From assembly GCF_014199295.1 (NCBI RefSeq), contig NZ_JACIJH010000002.1:453001-517000 (forward strand): 64,000 bases of DNA, in the 5' to 3' direction. Both the position numbers and the translations under genes were made by a program. Positions 27,417 through 35,380 of this stretch are shown here, piece by piece (position 1 is the first letter of the stretch; every line of letters begins with the position of its first letter). Under the pieces are notes generated by a model, which saw only the letters and a program-made list of their open reading frames with translations, was not told where the DNA came from and did not search any database. Origin of the DNA: Sphingopyxis panaciterrulae (lineage in GTDB: Bacteria; Pseudomonadota; Alphaproteobacteria; Sphingomonadales; Sphingomonadaceae).

Positions 27417-28076
27417 ATGAGGCTGCTGCTCGTCGAGGATGATCCCGACCTGGGCGGCGACCTGCGCGACGCGCTGACCCGCGAAGGCTTCGTCGTCGAT
27501 CTCGTGGCCGACGGGCTCGACGCCTGGTTCCTCGGCGGGACCGAGGATTTTGCGCTCGCGATCCTTGATCTTGGCCTGCCCCGGCTCGACGGGCTCAGCA
27601 TCCTGAAGCGCTGGCGCGAGGAAGGGCGGAATTTTCCCGTCCTCGTCCTGACCGCGCGCGGCGACTGGACCGAAAAGGTCGAAGGCATCGAGGCAGGGGC
27701 GGACGACTATGTCGCCAAGCCCTTTGCGATGCGCGAACTCGTCGCCCGCATCCGCGCGCTGCTGCGCCGCGCCGCGGGATACAGCACGCCGGTCCTCCGG
27801 TCGGGGCCGCTGCAGCTCGACACCGCCCGCATGCTCGCCACGGTGCACGATCGCCCGGTGCGATTGTCTCCGCTCGAATATCGCCTGCTCGACATCTTGG
27901 CGCATCAGGGCGGACGGGTGCTTTCCGCGGGACAGATTTCCGAGCATCTCCACGGGACGTCGGATGCCGCCGATTCCAACGCGATCGAAGCGCTGGTGCT
28001 TCGCCTGCGGCGCAAGGTCGGTCCCGGAATCATCGAGAATCGGCGGGGTTTCGGCTACAGGCTCGCCGAAGCCTGA
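27417..28076 (+). CDS. OmpR/QseB-type response regulator without adjacent kinase (paralogue 1)
   Basis: Two-component regulator of 219 residues. The receiver domain has acidic pair VEDDPD, phosphoacceptor Asp51 in LAILDLGLP, Thr in LVLTARGD and Lys in YVAKPF. A C-terminal winged helix follows (LSPLEYRLLDILAHQGGRVLS, then LVLRLRRKVG and ENRRGFGYRLAEA). No kinase gene is adjacent. The regulator encoded at 33.6-34.2 kb is a close paralogue with a kinase partner, so cross-talk with that kinase is possible. Longer in-frame upstream starts exist but MRLLLVEDD is the normal family start. A TonB receptor gene follows. Confidence 0.9.
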   Translation: MRLLLVEDDPDLGGDLRDALTREGFVVDLVADGLDAWFLGGTEDFALAILDLGLPRLDGLSILKRWREEGRNFPVLVLTARGDWTEKVEGIEAGADDYVAKPFAMRELVARIRALLRRAAGYSTPVLRSGPLQLDTARMLATVHDRPVRLSPLEYRLLDILAHQGGRVLSAGQISEHLHGTSDAADSNAIEALVLRLRRKVGPGIIENRRGFGYRLAEA

Positions 28077-28117
28077 GGGCGGTGCCGGCTCTGCGTCCCG
28101 GCTGTCGCCCTCCTTTC

Positions 28118-28136
28118 CTGACATCTTCCTGACGCC
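28118..28136. promoter_or_regulatory. 11-bp direct repeat, candidate response-regulator site before TonB receptor
   Basis: CTGACATCTTC is followed immediately by CTGACGCC, an 11-bp direct repeat of the kind bound by OmpR-family dimers. The same architecture (CTGATATCAGC then CTGATAGCC) lies before the PepSY/response regulator/kinase operon. A Pho-box reading (CTGACAT then CTGACGC) is an alternative. Confidence 0.45.
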
Positions 28137-28215
28137 TCCCGCACGGCGCGTGTCAGCGCCCCTCCGCTAGGCAGTCCGGCGTCGGCTCGCGCCGTACCGG
28201 AAACAGGAGGATTCA

Positions 28216-30252
28216 TTGACTCATCGCGTCTCGATCATGCTGCGCTGCGCGCTTTCCCTGACGGCTCTGGCCATGGCGTCGCCTCTCTATGCGCAGACCT
28301 CGGACAGCGCCGGGACCACCAGCTATGCCGCCGACTTCTTCACCCGGTCGCAGCCGACGACCGCCTATGACATGGTCGCGCTGCTCCCCGGCTTCCGCCT
28401 GCAGGAGGGCAATGCAGAGGTGCGCGGCTATTCGGGATCGGGCGGCAACGTCCTGATCGACGGCACTCGTCCCGCGAGCAAGGAGGAAACGCTCGAAACC
28501 ATCCTCAAGCGCATTCCGGCACGGCTGGTCGATCACATCGAACTCGTCCGCAACAGCGCCGCGGGCTATGACATGCAGGGCTATGCCCTGCTTGCCAATG
28601 TCGTGCGCAAACAGGAGGCGCGGCTGTCGGGGCGGCTCGAGGGCGAATATGCGGTCTTCCGCCACGGCTATTCGTCGCCGCGCGTCGCCGGGACGCTCAG
28701 CTACCGGTCGGGCGACCGGCTGATCGAGCTTCAGGCCGCCCGCTATCGTCAGATCGACGACGAACATGGCTTCGGCAGCCGCAACCGCTTCACCCCCGAT
28801 GGCGCGCCGCTGCGGCTCGTCGATTACGAGCAGCCCGAGGGAACCAGCTATACCGAGATATCGGGCCAATATCGCCAGCCGTTGTTCGGCGGCACCTTCC
28901 ACGCCAATGGGCTGTTCAAGAGCAGCCAGATGTTCGCCGACGTGCGCCACGATATCTATTACCCCGCCCCGGCGCTGATCCTCGCGACCGAGCGCAACAA
29001 CACCCGGGCGACCGAGGCGCAGGTGGAATATGATCATGGCATCGGCGCGAGCAGCCGGCTCGAACTGCTCGCGATCCGCCGCGACAACCGCCTGCACGGC
29101 GTCGACACCTCCAGCGAGGACGGGCTGGACGAGGTCAATGCCACCGACACGACCGCCAGCGAGACGATCCTGCGCGGCGTGCTGCGCCGCAGCGGCAAGC
29201 TGCTGTCGATCGACCTCGGCGCAGAGGGCGCGCTCAACGTCCTCGACAGCCATGTCGCGCTCACCGAGAACGGCGTCGACGTGCCGCTCCCCGCCGACGA
29301 TGTGCGGGTCGAGGAGAATCGCGCCGAATTCTTCCTGACCGGAACCTGGCGTCCCGCCGCGGGCCTCTCGATCGAGACCGGGATGCGCTACGAGATATCG
29401 CGCCTGTCGCAGACCGGCGACAGCGAACTCAGGAAGTCGCTCTCCTATTTCAAGCCGCGCCTGCTGGTGTCCTGGGCCGCATCGCCGCGCGACCGGCTGC
29501 GGCTGCAGGTCGAGCGCGAGGTGGGACAGCTCGATTTCGAGGATTTCGTGAGCTCGCCGTCGCTGACCAGCGGCACGGTGACCGCGGGCAACAAGGATCT
29601 CGAGCCCGACAGCCTCGTCCGCTACGAGGCGGCGTGGGAACGCCGGATCGGCGACGGGTCGCTGGTCGTCGCGGCGCGGCACGAATCGATCAGCAACCTT
29701 GTCGACCGCGTCGTCGTCGTCTCCGACGACGGGACTTTCGACTCGGCCGGCAACATCGGCCACGCCACTCGCGACGAGGTGGAGGCGAACCTCAATCTTC
29801 CGCTCGATCCCCTGGGGCTGCGCGGCCTGACGGTGAAGGGGAATGCGCTTTTCCGGCGCAGCCGCGTTCGCGATCCGCTGACCGGCGCCAAGCGCCGCAT
29901 TTCGGGCGATCCGCCGGTGGAGGCCGATGTCTCGCTGACCTACGACATGCCTCGCCATGGCTTGCGCATGGGGATCAACTATATCGTCAAGAAAACCGAA
30001 ATCGAGTTCAAGGTCGACGAGATCGAACGCGACATCGTGTCCGACCGGGTCGATGCCTTCGTCGAGTACAAGCCGTCCGCGCACTGGACGCTGCGCGCCT
30101 TCGCCAAGAATCTGACCGACAGCCCGACGATCCGCGACCGCGATGTCTATTCGGCCTTGCGGGGCACGAGCGGAGTCGATTTCCACGAAATCCGCACGCT
30201 GCGCAGCGGCCGCTATTTCGGAATCAATGTGCAATGGGCCTTCGGCAGTTGA
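28216..30252 (+). CDS. TonB-dependent outer-membrane receptor
   Basis: Outer-membrane receptor of 678 residues; the signal peptide ends at PLYAQ. The plug region has VRGYSGSGGNVLIDGTRPASKEETLETILKRIPARLVDHIELVRNSAAGYDMQGY, the typical plug order ending in a glycine-rich loop. The barrel ends GRYFGINVQWAFGS. A canonical TonB box is not obvious near the N-terminus (SYAADFF region). The TTG start is supported by AGGAGG 5 nt upstream; the next ATG would cut the signal peptide. The orphan response regulator gene lies upstream with a direct-repeat site between, so regulation by a two-component system is likely. No terminator was seen after the stop. Confidence 0.88.
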   Translation: MTHRVSIMLRCALSLTALAMASPLYAQTSDSAGTTSYAADFFTRSQPTTAYDMVALLPGFRLQEGNAEVRGYSGSGGNVLIDGTRPASKEETLETILKRIPARLVDHIELVRNSAAGYDMQGYALLANVVRKQEARLSGRLEGEYAVFRHGYSSPRVAGTLSYRSGDRLIELQAARYRQIDDEHGFGSRNRFTPDGAPLRLVDYEQPEGTSYTEISGQYRQPLFGGTFHANGLFKSSQMFADVRHDIYYPAPALILATERNNTRATEAQVEYDHGIGASSRLELLAIRRDNRLHGVDTSSEDGLDEVNATDTTASETILRGVLRRSGKLLSIDLGAEGALNVLDSHVALTENGVDVPLPADDVRVEENRAEFFLTGTWRPAAGLSIETGMRYEISRLSQTGDSELRKSLSYFKPRLLVSWAASPRDRLRLQVEREVGQLDFEDFVSSPSLTSGTVTAGNKDLEPDSLVRYEAAWERRIGDGSLVVAARHESISNLVDRVVVVSDDGTFDSAGNIGHATRDEVEANLNLPLDPLGLRGLTVKGNALFRRSRVRDPLTGAKRRISGDPPVEADVSLTYDMPRHGLRMGINYIVKKTEIEFKVDEIERDIVSDRVDAFVEYKPSAHWTLRAFAKNLTDSPTIRDRDVYSALRGTSGVDFHEIRTLRSGRYFGINVQWAFGS

Positions 30253-30274
30253 GGCGACGGGCCGCGTGGCAAAA

Positions 30275-30300
30275 TTGTATTATTGACCTCATAATTGTAA
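30275..30300. promoter_or_regulatory. AT-rich dyad, copy 8 (first of two before second secreted hydrolase)
   Basis: TTGTA and TGTAA are 21 bp apart in AAAATTGTATTATTGACC followed by ATAATTGTAAAATC. It lies just after the TonB receptor stop. Confidence 0.35.
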
Positions 30301-30309
30301 AATCGCCGC

Positions 30310-30450
30310 TTAATCACCGGTGGTGGCGCAGTTTGGCTTTGGAAGGGGAAATTCCCCGCTTTGTCACTCCGCACCTGATCCGTGGCCCAGATAAGCGAGA
30401 TAACGAAGAAAGCAGGATCACGCCCCTGTTTTCAAACTACGTCACTCCCC
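30310..30450. other. Noncoding spacer with degenerate repeat remnants
   Basis: No ORF is supported here. It holds weak copies of the REP-like core (GTCACTCCGCACCTGATCCG and GTCACTCCCCGGTCACC) between the two AT-rich dyads. Base composition is lower in GC than in the flanking genes. Confidence 0.4.
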
Positions 30451-30464
30451 GGTCACCTCCTCTA

Positions 30465-30490
30465 TTGACTCTTTACAATCAAAAATACAA
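30465..30490. promoter_or_regulatory. AT-rich dyad, copy 9 (second before second secreted hydrolase)
   Basis: TTGAC and TACAA are 21 bp apart in CTATTGACTCTTTACAATC followed by AAAAATACAAAAATGC. It lies 54-79 bp upstream of the hydrolase start. Confidence 0.4.
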
Positions 30491-30543
30491 AAATGCCCTA
30501 GCTCGAAAACGGGCAGGGGATTGGCGTGAGTTGGGAGGATGGG

Positions 30544-32199
30544 ATGAAGCGAGGCGTTTCTTGTCTGTCGATTCTATTGGGCGCGACGATGCTGCCGGGG
30601 GCGGCATCGTCGCAGGAGGCGACGACGATGCCGCCGATCCCGCCCTTCGAATGCGAGGCGATGGTCCATTATGATCGCGAGATGAAGCTGCCCGGTTATA
30701 TCCTGCCGACATCCGCCGGCCCGCGGACCTGCATACCCTTCACTTCCAGCCTGCATCGGCCGCCCGAAGGCTATCGGGGCGATTATTATGTCACCGAATT
30801 CACCGACGAGAAGCTGCGCGCACGCTGGACGGCCTGCGAACAGGACAAGGCATGCCGCAAGCGCGTCTTCGACCAGGTGCACAAGCGGCGCCCGCCGAAC
30901 CGGGAGTTCCGCAACAATGATCCCCGCGACCGCTTCCTGCTGGGAAAGGTGCAGGAGCGCGGCGCCGCCACCGACCTGACGCAGATTCGCCGGCCCGCCT
31001 TCTTCGCGCGCCAGCCCTATACCGAACCCTTCGCCTCGGTCGATGCCGACACGTCGGTCGTCGAATTCACCGTTCCGGTCGAGGCCTATGAACGACTCCA
31101 TCTCGGGATGGACGGGACATGGCGAATTCGCGGCTGGTATATCCGCGGCAAGGGCATCGAGGCCCCCGATGGTACCCGGCGGCGGGCACTGGTCATTTCC
31201 AGCGGCGGCGGCGGCGACCGTATCGCCGCGATCGACGATCCGCGCGATATCCACTACACCGTTTCCAAGGACGGAACGACCCATCCCAACGACGACTGGC
31301 CGAGCGACCATACCGGCTTCCAGGGCATGCGTCATTGGCGCGAGCTATGGCGCAAGCTGCACGAAGCGGGCTATGACGTGCTCGCGCTCGATCGTCGCGG
31401 CATCGGCATTTCGGGCGGCTACAGCGACACCAACACGCTGCAGCAGGGACGCGACCTGCTGACGATCGTCGAAAGCCTGCGGACCGGCGAGGGCATGCGC
31501 GCGCTGGCGGCGGACGGCCGGCTGAGCACGGGTATGACGGCGGCGGAGTCGCTGCGGGGCGGCCCGACCGGCGAGGGGCTGCCGGTGTTCTTCATGGGCA
31601 GTTCGCGCGGAACCATGGCGAGCGGCTGGGCGATGGCGATGAACTTCGACCGCGCCTGCACCTATGACGAACCCGAAATCACCTGCCGGGAGGCAAAGGG
31701 CGACCCGTCGATCAAGGGCGCCATGCTGCTGGCCGAATATACGAGCGGCGCCGGCTATGTTCCGAAGGAAACGACCCCCAAGGACGATGGTCGCGGCCCC
31801 GGACGCGATCGCGACCTGTTCGTCGGCGGGATCGAGCAGGAGCATAATATCGTCTTCTTCCCCAGCTCGGCGATCCTTGCCAGTATGTCGCGCTGGCCGA
31901 GCGTGTTCCTCGCCCGCGGCCTCTGGTGCTACGCCGACTCGCTGGAAGGCTCGATGGCATCCTACAGCCGCGTCGACGGCCCGAAGGAACTGGTCGTGGT
32001 CCGCGGTCCGCACCCCTTCTCGGTCTGGCCCGAGCAGGAGAAGAATCGCGTCATCGAGCGTATGATCGCCTACGGCAAGGCGGCCGTGTTCGGATATCGC
32101 GATATTCCGGGCGCGCGGCCGTGGTCCGACATGAAGGAACTGGTGGCGACCGCGAGCGATGTCTGGGAACCGTCAACAAAGCCGACGCAGGTCAAATAG
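30544..32199 (+). CDS. Secreted alpha/beta-hydrolase-fold protein of unrecognised family (paralogue 2)
   Basis: Exported protein of 551 residues, aligning end to end with the protein encoded at 24.6-26.3 kb. Identical blocks include PPEGYRGDYYV, RRPPNRE, YSDTNTLQQGRDLL/FSDTNTLQQGRDLL, LRTGEGMRAL, TTPKDDGRGPGRDR and EHNIVFFPSSAILA. The elbow is FMGSSRGTMASG with Ser354, and the candidate His490 is in VVVRGPHPFSVWP. A signal peptide of about 23 residues ends at ASSQ. GGGAGG 5 nt before ATG decides the start over an in-frame GTG six codons upstream. Two copies in one island imply either related substrates or two sequential cleavages. It converges on the histidine kinase gene with a 10-nt gap. 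Confidence 0.8.
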   Translation: MKRGVSCLSILLGATMLPGAASSQEATTMPPIPPFECEAMVHYDREMKLPGYILPTSAGPRTCIPFTSSLHRPPEGYRGDYYVTEFTDEKLRARWTACEQDKACRKRVFDQVHKRRPPNREFRNNDPRDRFLLGKVQERGAATDLTQIRRPAFFARQPYTEPFASVDADTSVVEFTVPVEAYERLHLGMDGTWRIRGWYIRGKGIEAPDGTRRRALVISSGGGGDRIAAIDDPRDIHYTVSKDGTTHPNDDWPSDHTGFQGMRHWRELWRKLHEAGYDVLALDRRGIGISGGYSDTNTLQQGRDLLTIVESLRTGEGMRALAADGRLSTGMTAAESLRGGPTGEGLPVFFMGSSRGTMASGWAMAMNFDRACTYDEPEITCREAKGDPSIKGAMLLAEYTSGAGYVPKETTPKDDGRGPGRDRDLFVGGIEQEHNIVFFPSSAILASMSRWPSVFLARGLWCYADSLEGSMASYSRVDGPKELVVVRGPHPFSVWPEQEKNRVIERMIAYGKAAVFGYRDIPGARPWSDMKELVATASDVWEPSTKPTQVK

Positions 32200-32209
32200 A
32201 CCGGTGAAT

Positions 32210-33562
32210 TCAGGCGCGGTCGGCTTCCGCTCCCGCCCAGCGCAATTCGGCGGCGAGTCCGCCGAGCGGCGAGCGGCCGAGGCGGAAGCCTGTCTCGGTC
32301 GCCTCGGCGAGGTCGCGCACGATAGCGAGGCCGAATCCGTGGCCATTCCCGGTCTCGTCGATCCGGACGCCCCGCTGGGTCGCCCGGGCGACGGCCTCCT
32401 CGGTCATGCCCGGGCCGTCGTCCTCGACGGCAAGAACGACATCTTCGCCGTCGCGCCGCCCCGCGATGCGGACCTGGCGCCTGGCGTGGCGCGCCGCATT
32501 CTCGACGAGCGCGCCGAGCATTTCGGCAAGGTCGCTGTCCTCGATCGGCAGGCGGAGCGCAGGGTCGATATCGACCGTGAAGATGACGGCCTCGCCATGT
32601 TCGGTTCGTTCGATCACTGCGACGAGCCCTTCCGCCACCTGTTGCGGGTTCGCTTCGCCGCTCGCGCCGCGCGCCGCCGCCGCGCGCGAGCGGGCGAGTT
32701 CCGCCTCCAGCGCCGCGCCGGCCGCTTCGACGGCGCGGTCGATTCCGTCGGCCGCCGCGTCGGCGCCGGCCTCGCGGGCCCGCCGGCTCTGCGCCGCGAC
32801 GACGGCGAGCGGTGTCTTGAGGCTGTGGGCCAGATCGGCGGCGCGGCGCCGCGCCCGTCCCAGATCGGCTTCGCGGGCGGCCGCCATCGCATTGATCGCC
32901 TCGGTCAGGGGCAGGATTTCCTGCGGATGCCGGCCCGAGAGCCGGGCCGCGGGGCTGCGCCGCAGGCGGTCGAGCTCGTGCCGCAGCCGGTCGAGCGGTC
33001 GCAGCCCCAGGCTGACCTGCGCATAGGCCGCGAGCGACAGCACGAGCCACAGGAGGCCGAGCGACAGGGCGAGCCGCGTATCGAATTCGCGCAGGGCTTC
33101 GCGCATTTCCTGATCGTTCGCGCCGACGCGGACGATGGCATCGACGGCGCGCACGTCGGGCTGTACGCGGCGGCTGACGAGGGTGAGCTGTTTGTCGAAT
33201 GGGCCGGCGACGGTGGCGCTCGACCACCCGTCGGTCTTCGCGGGTCTGTCGGGCAGGCTCTGGTCCCAGAGCGACGGCGATTGCGCGGTGCCGCCGGGGC
33301 CGGCGACCTGCCAATAGACCCCGCTGGCGAGCGACTGGAAGGCCGGGTCGGCGGGGGCGGGGTCGATCACCGGTTTCCCTGCGCTATCGATGGACAGGCC
33401 CGCCACGACCTGCTCGGCCAACGCCGTGAGCTGCGCCACTTCGCGCCGCTCGATATAATCGTGGATAAGCAGCGATATGCCGGCCCAGGCCAGGGCCAGC
33501 GCGATGAAGATCGCCACCGCCGCTCCGAGCAGCAGGCGCAGCCGGAGCGAGGTGCGCGTCAA
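32210..33562 (-). CDS. Sensor histidine kinase (QseC/PhoQ-like)
   Basis: Inner-membrane kinase of 450 residues. Helix 1 is at about 9-33, the periplasmic sensor at about 35-160 and helix 2 at about 164-182, followed by a HAMP-like segment. The H-box is DLAHSLKTPLAVV (His246), the N-box ALVENAARHA, G1 EDDGPGM and G2 GNGHGFGLAIV. It is last in a three-gene operon, overlapping the response regulator gene by 4 nt. A PepSY-domain periplasmic protein is encoded first. Such trios commonly sense the envelope or metals. It may also phosphorylate the orphan regulator from 27.4 kb. Confidence 0.92.
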   Translation of the reverse strand: MTRTSLRLRLLLGAAVAIFIALALAWAGISLLIHDYIERREVAQLTALAEQVVAGLSIDSAGKPVIDPAPADPAFQSLASGVYWQVAGPGGTAQSPSLWDQSLPDRPAKTDGWSSATVAGPFDKQLTLVSRRVQPDVRAVDAIVRVGANDQEMREALREFDTRLALSLGLLWLVLSLAAYAQVSLGLRPLDRLRHELDRLRRSPAARLSGRHPQEILPLTEAINAMAAAREADLGRARRRAADLAHSLKTPLAVVAAQSRRAREAGADAAADGIDRAVEAAGAALEAELARSRAAAARGASGEANPQQVAEGLVAVIERTEHGEAVIFTVDIDPALRLPIEDSDLAEMLGALVENAARHARRQVRIAGRRDGEDVVLAVEDDGPGMTEEAVARATQRGVRIDETGNGHGFGLAIVRDLAEATETGFRLGRSPLGGLAAELRWAGAEADRA

Positions 33563-34227
33563 TCTATCTTCCCGGTGAGCATATAGCCGAAGCCGCGCTG
33601 CGTCTCGATGACCCGGTTGCCGAGCTTGCGCCGCAGGCGGGCGACGATCGCTTCGACGGCATTGGTGTCGTGGCCGTCGCTCGCGCCATAAAGATGGTCG
33701 GCGATCTCTCCGGCGGAAACGCGCCGGCTCTGCTGGTGGCCGAGGAAGTTCAGCAGGCGATATTCGAGCTGCGACAACTGGACCTCGCGCCCGCCGAGCG
33801 TTGCGGTCATCCGCGCGGTGTCGATCGTCAGCTCGCCGGCGACGAGAAGCGGCGAGGAATGGCCGGCGGCCCGGCGCACGAGCGCGCGCGCGCGCGCGAT
33901 CAGCTCGCCGATCGCGAAGGGCTTGGCCATGTAATCGTCGGCACCGGCATTGATCCCCTCGACCTTTTCGGCCCAGTCGCCGCGCGCGGTCAGGATCAGC
34001 ACCGGCATCGTCCGCCCGCCGCCGCGCCAGCGCTTGAGGACGCTGAGCCCGTCGAGGCGCGGCAGGCCGAGGTCGAGGATGGCCAGCGCATAATCCTCGA
34101 CGTCGCCCTGAAACCAGGCGTCTTCGCCATTGCCGCAGCGATCGACGACGAAGCCTGCCGCGGTCAGCGCCTGCGCGACATCCTCGGCCAGGTCGGGATC
34201 ATCCTCGACGAGCAGGACGCGCATCAA
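33559..34227 (-). CDS. OmpR/QseB-type response regulator (paralogue 2)
   Basis: Response regulator of 222 residues with receiver Asp52 (AILDLGLPRLDG), the LTARGDWAEKVEGINAGADDYMAKPF block and a winged-helix output domain (LSQLEYRLLNFLGHQ, RLRRKLGNRVIETQRGFGYML). It is strikingly close to the orphan regulator encoded at 27.4-28.1 kb, including the shared LDLGLPRLDGLS and KRWR segments. It overlaps the kinase gene and the PepSY gene by 4 nt each, so the three are translated together. A CG-alternating run (33884-33898) encodes part of the ARARAL linker. Confidence 0.93.
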   Translation of the reverse strand: MMRVLLVEDDPDLAEDVAQALTAAGFVVDRCGNGEDAWFQGDVEDYALAILDLGLPRLDGLSVLKRWRGGGRTMPVLILTARGDWAEKVEGINAGADDYMAKPFAIGELIARARALVRRAAGHSSPLLVAGELTIDTARMTATLGGREVQLSQLEYRLLNFLGHQQSRRVSAGEIADHLYGASDGHDTNAVEAIVARLRRKLGNRVIETQRGFGYMLTGKID

Positions 34228-34586
34228 TCATCCTCGATCTTGATGACGCTGCCGGTACGGGCGTTGATCTCGACCTCGCGGACCCGGCCCGAGGGCGTCA
34301 GGATCTTGACCTCATATTTGATGCCCCAGCTTTCATATTCGAGCTCGACCTTGACGACCTCGCCGGGCACCTTGGCCTGCGCGATGGCGAGTACGCGGGG
34401 CAGCGGCAGCAATTCGCCGCGCTGCACGGCCTGGCGGATGGCGTCCTGTTCGGCGCGCTTGCGCTCGGCCTTGGACGGGCCGTGGTCGTGCGACTTTTCA
34501 AAGCCGTGGGCAATGGTGGGGGCCGCGGCATAGCCGAGCGGCAGCGCGCCGGCGGCGAGCAGGGCGAGGGCAGAAGTGAAACGCAT
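34224..34586 (-). CDS. Periplasmic PepSY-domain protein
   Basis: Small exported protein of 120 residues. Signal peptide MRFTSALALLAAGALPLGYAAA, then a charged linker (HDHGPSKAERKRAEQDAI) and one PepSY domain (LPRVLAIAQAKVPGEVVKVELEYESWGIKYEVKILTPSGRVREVEINARTGSVIKIEDD). PepSY domains are thought to inhibit peptidases or bind envelope ligands and often partner QseBC-like systems. The ATG with AAAGGA 7 nt upstream was preferred; the alternative upstream ATG sits only 1 nt after AAGGAGG. It heads the operon with the regulator and kinase. Confidence 0.85.
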   Translation of the reverse strand: MRFTSALALLAAGALPLGYAAAPTIAHGFEKSHDHGPSKAERKRAEQDAIRQAVQRGELLPLPRVLAIAQAKVPGEVVKVELEYESWGIKYEVKILTPSGRVREVEINARTGSVIKIEDD

Positions 34587-34632
34587 CTTGATGTCCTTTA
34601 TTCGGTTCATGCCTCCTTTTACGAGTCGCTTG

Positions 34633-34652
34633 CTGATATCAGCCTGATAGCC
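34633..34652. promoter_or_regulatory. 11-bp direct repeat, candidate autoregulatory site of the PepSY two-component operon
   Basis: CTGATATCAGC is followed directly by CTGATAGCC, 47-66 bp upstream of the PepSY gene. It matches the CTGAYATC-3nt-CTGAY pattern found before the TonB receptor at 28.2 kb. Confidence 0.45.
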
Positions 34653-34783
34653 GGTCGCGCAGCGTTCGCCATACACGCCGGGAAAGCGCCTTTCCCGGCG
34701 CAATTCCCGCGGCGGCAAAAAATTTTCGCCATGAGAAGAAGGAAAATCTCCTCCCGCGCCTCTTAGGGTGCAAGACAGGACAT

Positions 34784-35380
34784 ATGCAGGGGGAAGGAGA
34801 GGTCACGACGAAGGGCGTGAATGTCGAGCGGCGGCGCCGCATGGCCGCGTGGGTGACACAGCATGTCATTCCCCACGAGCGGGCCGTGCGCGCGTGGCTC
34901 GCGCGCCATGCGTCGCAGGAGGATGTCGACGACGTGATTCAGGAAAGCTATTCGCGCTGCGCCGCGCTGGACAGCGTCGATCATATCCATCGGCCCGACG
35001 CCTATTTTTTCTCGATCGCGCGCAACCTCCTCGTCCAGCGCCTGCGCCGCGCGCGGATCGTGCCGATCGAGGCCTTTGCGGAGATCGACGCCTATCAGGA
35101 CGATCTGCGCCCCTCGCCCGAGCGCGAGGCCGGCGGCCGGATCGACTATAATCGCCTGCTGGCGCTGATCGACAGCCTGCCCGAGCGCCGCCGCCGCATC
35201 GTGCGGATGCGCAAGATCGAGGGGCTTTCGCAGCGCGAGATCGCGGAGCGGCTCGGCGTGAGCGAGAGCATCGTCGAGAACGAGGTCTTCCGCGGCGTGC
35301 AGGCCGTGCAGCGCGCCTGGCGCGACGGCGAGGCGGAGGCCGAGGCGCGCATGGCCGGCGAGCGGGAGCAGCGGCCATGA
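34784..35380 (+). CDS. ECF-type RNA polymerase sigma factor (FecI-like)
   Basis: Extracytoplasmic-function sigma factor of about 198 residues. Region 2 is at about 40-95 (SQEDVDDVIQESYSRCAA, AYFFSIARNLLVQRLRRARI). Region 4 is at about 128-185 (LIDSLPERRRRIVRMRKIEGLSQREIAERLGVSESIVENEVFRG). It is encoded directly before a FecR-type anti-sigma factor, overlapping by 4 nt, and then an STN-domain TonB receptor, so it belongs to the cell-surface-signalling class. The start is uncertain: ATG at the given position has a weak AGGA, while a stronger AAGGAGAGG lies just inside the reading frame. Confidence 0.9.
   Translation: MQGEGEVTTKGVNVERRRRMAAWVTQHVIPHERAVRAWLARHASQEDVDDVIQESYSRCAALDSVDHIHRPDAYFFSIARNLLVQRLRRARIVPIEAFAEIDAYQDDLRPSPEREAGGRIDYNRLLALIDSLPERRRRIVRMRKIEGLSQREIAERLGVSESIVENEVFRGVQAVQRAWRDGEAEAEARMAGEREQRP

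Noticed and set aside
33884..33898. Alternating GC run as a Z-DNA or mutational hotspot signal
   Set aside because: It is short and fully explained by ARARAL codons in the response regulator gene in a GC-rich genome.
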